Below, piece after piece: positions 25,642-27,800 of a stretch of 27,800 nucleotides of DNA. The position numbers and the translations under genes are program-made. The first letter of the stretch is position 1. The number at the start of each line of letters is the position of its first letter. The stretch is from Pelagophyceae sp. CCMP2097 (Eukaryota > Sar > Pelagophyceae): assembly GCA_026770575.1 (NCBI GenBank), contig MU657345.1, forward strand, positions 4,406-32,205. The letters are read 5' to 3'. The notes beneath the pieces were generated by a model that worked only from the letters and a program-made list of their open reading frames with translations, ran no database searches and was not told the DNA's origin.

Positions 25642-25971
25642 ATGTTGGCCTTCTGCCTCTTCGTGTGCGCGCTGACGGGGTCGGTTCAGGGAGCGACGAC
25701 AAAGGCGCCATGCGCGCACCGCGTCTCGCCTCCGTGCCGTTGAAAAGATCGGTCCGAGACGTCCTACATGTCTCTGGAGACCAGCGGCCTTATTTTCAAA
25801 TCTGCGGGCGACGGGGAGGGTAAAAATGGTCGAATGCCCAGTCTTCTCGGGCGCTGGGAGGTGGTCATGGACCTCCTCGAGCCGGGCTGCCGCCGGCGAC
25901 GTCCGCGCCGTCGTCCACGACGTCCGCGCGGCGCTGCAGACGGGCTCCAAGCACCGCCACGCTAGAAGACT
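25642..25971 (+). pseudogene. Possible secreted-protein gene, broken
   Basis: The ATG at 25642 gives MLAFCLFVCALTGSVQGATT, a textbook signal peptide, but the frame meets TGA at 25741-25743 after 33 codons. The same frame then continues with protein-like sequence (SLETSGLIFKSAGDGEGKNG, LLGRWEVVMDLLEPGC) before becoming Arg/Pro-rich. Another frame resumes with GDVRAVVHDVRAALQTGSK, which suggests a frameshift near 25890. It runs into the dispersed repeat at 25978. A small intron across the TGA cannot be excluded. No family recognised. Confidence 0.3.
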
Positions 25972-25977
25972 GGCCAT

Positions 25978-26243
25978 TCGGACATTTTATCAAGAGACTC
26001 ATCATTCCCGTGAGGGTTCTTTGTCTAAAAAGCCAATAAGTGCCTCTAGAGAGGCAAGAAGATGGGCAACGCCATGCCACCGACTTCCAGAGCAGTTGCG
26101 AGCGCAATCATCCAAAAATGCGCCCTAGAGGACGCCCCATCGTCCGTCATCAAATCGTCACATTATCTCGATAAGTACCCGAAAAGGAGTTTATTAATTA
26201 CTCAAAGGCACAATAAAGCCTGTATTTTCGGCTTATTTTGATC
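25978..26243. repeat. Dispersed repeat family F, copy 2
   Basis: Direct-orientation copy of 1826-2103 with shared blocks GACATTTTATCAAGAGACT, GCCTCTAGAG, GCCATGCCACCGACTTCCAG and CGTCATCAAATCGTCAC. It ends close to the leader of the membrane-protein gene and may supply part of its upstream region. Confidence 0.8.
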
Positions 26244-26475
26244 TGCTGATTACCGCTTGAAACACCCGCGTTCCAAGGTTGAAAGGCACCACGGTCTTTT
26301 TCTGATCATCTTTTGTGTTCAAACGAAATCTGGTTTCAAGAGGTCTCCAAACAGCTGCGCGCGTGTTGACTCGGCGGGTTTCAGCGATCAGAAAAGTCGC
26401 CAGCGAAGCAGAAAAGCAGAACGCGCGCGGTCATCGGCGCCGGTCTCGCCTCGCACGCCGCGGCGGACGCCCCGC

Positions 26476-27459
26476 ATGGAGCTCCGCGGCGCGGCCGCTG
26501 GGGACGCGGTGTCTCCTACTAAGACATCCTATAGCGGCGTCTCCACGGACGACGACGAGGAAGGCCCGGCGCGCGCCGAGTCGCCCTCGAGGCGCATCAG
26601 GCGCGAAAGCGACGCAGCGCCGGCGAGCCGGCTAGCGCGCGTTTCAAGACTTTGGACGCGGACGCTGGTGCCAGACGGCCCGAACCCTACAGTAAAGGTC
26701 GCCAAGCTCTTCTTGATCACGTACCTCCTCCTCCTCTTCGACCACGTCTGGATCCGCAGCTCGTCGAGCTGGGAGCGCGACGCGGAGTACGACTTGGGGA
26801 AGTTCCACCTTTATGATCTACACCCTGTCGCGCTCGACACGCTGTGGTACTTTGTCGTCGGCCGAATGTGGGAAAGGCGGGGTGTGGACTCTTTGGCGTT
26901 TATCGGGCCGTGTTTCCTTGGCTTGTGGCTCTTCAGCGCCGCGGGGACCGTCAAGTGGACGCACCACTCCATCTCCACATACAGCATCGCCTGCGACTGG
27001 CCGCGCGAGCTCTTCGTCGCCGCCGCCGCGCTTTCGGCGTTTGCTCTTGTCCTCGTCGGCTTGCACGTCCGGCGCGCCTGCCGCAGGGGCATATTCTGCG
27101 GCCGAATCATCGAGATCGCGACGACAGCGGCCATCTTCGTCCTGCCAGGGTGCGAGGACTCGAACTTGCACTGGCACCACTGGTTCCTCTGTTGGTTCGG
27201 GGCGCAACACGCGAACCAAGCCGTCTGGTGGTCCTCCGCCGTCTCGGCGCTGCTCTGGGGCGGCTACGTCAACGGCGTGGCGGCCTGGGGGAGAGACGAT
27301 ATGTTGGGCTGCAAAAGGGCGTGGGACCTCAGCGCGCGCTGTGCCTTCCTCCAAGAGTGCACCTGGCCCGACCCTGCAAACGAGAACCGCACGCTGGCGG
27401 CCAAGTTCACGGCGCCGTCGTGGCGCAACTGTTCCAAGGAGGGCAACTACTCTCCTTAA
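26476..27459 (+). CDS. Multi-pass membrane protein of unknown function
   Basis: 327 aa from ATG 26476 to TAA 27457-27459. The frame is open to 26257 but starts there with TTG, so the first ATG is used. Residues 1-72 are a polar Ser/Arg/acidic cytosolic-type tail. Hydrophobic segments: 74-94 (LFLITYLLLLF), 117-130, 138-157, 178-198, 210-224 and about 246-266. Histidines cluster at the membrane edge: HH at 163-164, and LHWHHWF at 231-237 followed by FGAQHANQA. Then comes a segment ending GGYVNGVAAWGRDD. This His-rich pair plus a Gly/Trp helix recalls uncharacterised algal and oomycete membrane proteins and could bind a metal or haem, but that is inference. The tail has several cysteines and NRT / NCS sequons. 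Single exon; no frameshift. Upstream bases 26257-26475 are probably 5' leader. Confidence 0.8.
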   Translation: MELRGAAAGDAVSPTKTSYSGVSTDDDEEGPARAESPSRRIRRESDAAPASRLARVSRLWTRTLVPDGPNPTVKVAKLFLITYLLLLFDHVWIRSSSSWERDAEYDLGKFHLYDLHPVALDTLWYFVVGRMWERRGVDSLAFIGPCFLGLWLFSAAGTVKWTHHSISTYSIACDWPRELFVAAAALSAFALVLVGLHVRRACRRGIFCGRIIEIATTAAIFVLPGCEDSNLHWHHWFLCWFGAQHANQAVWWSSAVSALLWGGYVNGVAAWGRDDMLGCKRAWDLSARCAFLQECTWPDPANENRTLAAKFTAPSWRNCSKEGNYSP

Positions 27460-27559
27460 GACCAACGATTCCCCCGAGATGCGAGGAATTCCTATATAGT
27501 AAGCGACGAGCAGTACATTCGTGGTACCGATTTTCTCTTGGAGCGAGGGTGGTGGGGGG

Positions 27560-27740
27560 GGCAGCTTACGCGACGCGTGTCGTGGACGAGCAGGGCGTGG
27601 ACGGGGGAAGCTTACGCGTCGCGTGTCGTGGACGAGCAGGGCGTGGACGAGCAGTGACAAAGAGAGCTCCGAAGATTTCCGTAGAAAGAGGACACCGAGT
27701 ATACCTGGCGGATGGGACGCGTCCGACGAGAACGCGGGCC
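27560..27740. repeat. Dispersed repeat family G, copy 2
   Basis: CTTACGCGACGCGTGTCGTG at 27567 and CTTACGCGTCGCGTGTCGTG at 27611 form a tandem. The second is followed by GAGCAGGGCGTGGACGAGCA, AGAGAGCTCCGAAGATTTCC and GCGGATGGGACGCGTCCGAC, as in 18892-19050. Frames through it are open on both strands but shared only because of the repeat. It lies just downstream of the membrane-protein gene. Confidence 0.8.
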
Positions 27741-27800
27741 TTCGGCGCATCGAAGGGAGTCCGTTGACGAAGAAGAACGGGTGGGACACGTTATCGTAGG

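Overview
The window looks like a GC-rich nuclear scaffold from a eukaryotic microalga. The evidence is GT-AG spliceosomal introns, no operons or Shine-Dalgarno signals, non-ATG starts in several raw open frames that turn out to be spliced exons, and dense non-autonomous transposons. The gene style (short introns with GTGAGT or GTGCGT donors, a BTB/Kelch protein, GC-rich third positions) suggests a photosynthetic stramenopile such as a pelagophyte. That placement is a low-confidence inference. There is an 880-base assembly gap at 16160-17039.

Layout. 1-516: probable 3' end of an unrecognised gene. 517-2790: non-coding DNA with a GC-rich repeat cassette, two hairpins, a dispersed repeat and a transposon-like element. 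2992-10983: a nine-exon gene for an FTS/AKTIP-like inactive E2 (UEV) protein of 308 aa. Its 927 coding bases are spread over 8 kb because introns 2, 3, 6 and 7 are filled with degenerate GACGG-type minisatellite and copies of a composite repeat. The gene lies between two inverted copies of a ~555-bp terminal-inverted-repeat element (2233-2788 and 11354-11904). 12012-13050: a minus-strand Sel1-repeat pseudogene broken by a stop, a frameshift and a ~535-bp insertion with a 12-bp target duplication. 13681-15862: a six-exon methyltransferase gene (331 aa, N-terminal signal sequence). Its largest intron carries another copy of the composite repeat. 17243-18048: two adjacent non-autonomous DNA transposons. 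18050-21139: no recognisable gene. 21140-22791: a BTB/T1-Kelch protein. 23627-24390: a hairpin-bounded GC-rich repeat composite. 25132-25571: a minus-strand exon of unknown function. 25642-25971: remains of a possible secreted-protein gene. 26476-27459: a multi-pass membrane protein of unknown function. 27560-27740: a dispersed repeat shared with 18892-19050.

The genes do not form a pathway; they are ordinary independent eukaryotic genes. The striking feature is the repeat landscape. One family of related repeats has expanded inside introns of at least two genes. Because these repeats rarely contain stop codons on either strand, they produce many long spurious reading frames between 3.3 and 10.2 kb. 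All exon joins were worked out by eye from splice motifs, phase and family resemblance, not from transcripts.
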